Source: Nemertoderma westbladi
Taxonomy: Eukaryota > Xenacoelomorpha > Nemertodermatida > Nemertodermatidae
Length of the DNA: 64,000 nt
NCBI GenBank assembly: GCA_032718475.1
Contig: JAUCBJ010008580.1
Span: 1-64,000 of the forward strand
Direction of reading: 5' to 3'
Shown: one piece after another, positions 63,340 through 64,000 of the stretch
How the letters are laid out: each line of letters begins with the position of its first letter
Position numbering within the stretch: the first letter of the stretch is position 1
Translations under genes and position numbers: made by a program
Notes under the pieces: generated by a model
The model's input: only the letters and a program-made list of their open reading frames with translations
The model's database searches: none
What the model was told of the DNA's origin: nothing

Positions 63340-64000
63340 ATGGAGAAGATGTATAAAGAGTTACGTCAAGGGTTTACGCAAGAACAGGAGCACCAGGCGC
63401 CATTTAATCGTTATGGAGCTAAAAACTTTAGTGTGTTTGGAGTGGAGAGTATGGCTAGGAGTACAGCCAAGCTCGCTAAATCCAAGGCGGACCCGAATGT
63501 TACGCGACAGCGGTTGGACGCATACAACAAAAGAACGGAGGAATTACGCGCGGAATACAATGCGTTATATCCCTACGATGCGTTATGCGACGCTAGCGAC
63601 ATTTGCGAGGATCCAGACACCGAAATACGCCGATTGTATCATACGCTGCAATATTTGACGGTAAACGAACCTTTACCTGCAGCTAGAGACGAATTTGAAG
63701 GAATGCATCTTTATAGACGCGCTCGAGGAGCGGATCCAGAGACCAAGGATGCGTTTTCCGTATATAAACTGTTCTATAAATGCGGAGCGTGTATGCGCGA
63801 GCAAGACAACGCGATTCCTATGCGGTTGAACTCGGAGAACCCCGAGCCGATATTAGCGCGATGTTCACACCACCAAAGTCTACGTTATCAAGAAGGCGGA
63901 TACCCTTTGACAAACCCGTATCATTCGTTTAAGATGAGTGGACCAAACGCGGGTGAAATTGTTATTTACGAACCAAAATTAGTCGAACCAGACGTCTACA
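63340..64000 (+). CDS. BEL-3 ORF3, N-terminal part, open at the window edge
   Basis: ATG 63,340 starts a frame of 220 codons with no stop before the edge. Residues 1-60 are charged. At about 100-115 is IRRLYHTLQYLTVNEPLP, matching LKRLYFTMMYLTADRPLP in BEL-1 ORF3. Next come YKCGACM (CxxC), then RCSHHQS and a PLTNPYHSFKMSG segment, the same order as in BEL-1 (YYCDEC, CAKHSF, PYTYGSFE). This is homology at protein level between two elements whose LTRs and leaders look unrelated. No signal peptide. It lies downstream of a plausible splice acceptor. I cannot name the protein; it may bind zinc or nucleic acid. Confidence 0.8.
   Translation, partial: MEKMYKELRQGFTQEQEHQAPFNRYGAKNFSVFGVESMARSTAKLAKSKADPNVTRQRLDAYNKRTEELRAEYNALYPYDALCDASDICEDPDTEIRRLYHTLQYLTVNEPLPAARDEFEGMHLYRRARGADPETKDAFSVYKLFYKCGACMREQDNAIPMRLNSENPEPILARCSHHQSLRYQEGGYPLTNPYHSFKMSGPNAGEIVIYEPKLVEPDVY

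Noticed and set aside
1-64000. CRISPR arrays, rRNA operons or bacterial genes
   Set aside because: No direct-repeat/spacer pattern and no rRNA or operon structure. All coding content is eukaryotic retroelement type.

Overview
The window looks like nuclear DNA of a metazoan, most likely an invertebrate. It is AT-rich and carries BEL/Pao and Ty3/gypsy LTR retrotransposons, non-LTR (LINE) fragments, TTAA-targeted piggyBac-like elements, tRNA-like Pol III sequences and many minisatellites. I cannot name the species. I found no intact host gene: nearly everything is mobile DNA or its debris, much of it nested.

Layout. 1-3690: a dispersed repeat carrying a LINE insertion with a 15-bp target-site duplication (TSD), then a 146-bp tandem repeat, a tRNA-like sequence and a minisatellite. 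3691-3998, 24920-25577 and 27174-27313: three pieces of one interrupted acidic/coiled-coil reading frame. It is split first by a 20.9-kb BEL/Pao element (BEL-1, minus strand, 3999-24919, TSD ATGAG) and then by a piggyBac-like element (25582-27173, TSD TTAA). 27450-28510: a LINE 3' end. 28513-40208: a gypsy element (Gypsy-1), itself split by a younger gypsy element (Gypsy-2, 31112-37292, TSD GTATG) that carries a solo LTR in its integrase (35547-36108, TSD TGATC), and by an unrecognised 1.1-kb insert. 40209-45277: a deleted relative of BEL-1 (BEL-2) inserted into the end of Gypsy-1. 45278-46558: a second LINE. 46560-50400: the dispersed repeat again, inverted relative to position 1, then two piggyBac-like elements. 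50700-64000: a third BEL/Pao element (BEL-3, plus strand) with an uninterrupted 2,946-codon gag-pol frame, running off the right edge.

Two things stand out. First, these BEL elements carry a long extra frame (ORF3) downstream of pol. It is about 1.4 kb of codons in BEL-1, broken in BEL-2, and newly started at 63340 in BEL-3. It shows no signal peptide or membrane span, so it does not look like an envelope. It has an N-terminal CxxC...CxxH cluster, a central coiled coil, C-terminal CCHC knuckles and a basic tail. The BEL-1 and BEL-3 copies are recognisably related although the elements are otherwise very different, and two BEL-1 subfamily copies differ mostly at synonymous positions. I do not recognise the family.

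Second, BEL-3 carries at least eight copies of a 20-nt hairpin (consensus GGAAGGCTTGCGAGCCTACC). They lie in all three reading frames of the polyprotein and in the non-coding spacer after pol, and one copy has compensatory stem changes. This points to selection or spreading at the nucleic-acid level rather than the protein level.

BEL gag-pol supplies capsid, protease, reverse transcriptase, RNase H and integrase. ORF3 is probably expressed separately: plausible splice acceptors lie just before its start in BEL-1, BEL-2 and BEL-3.
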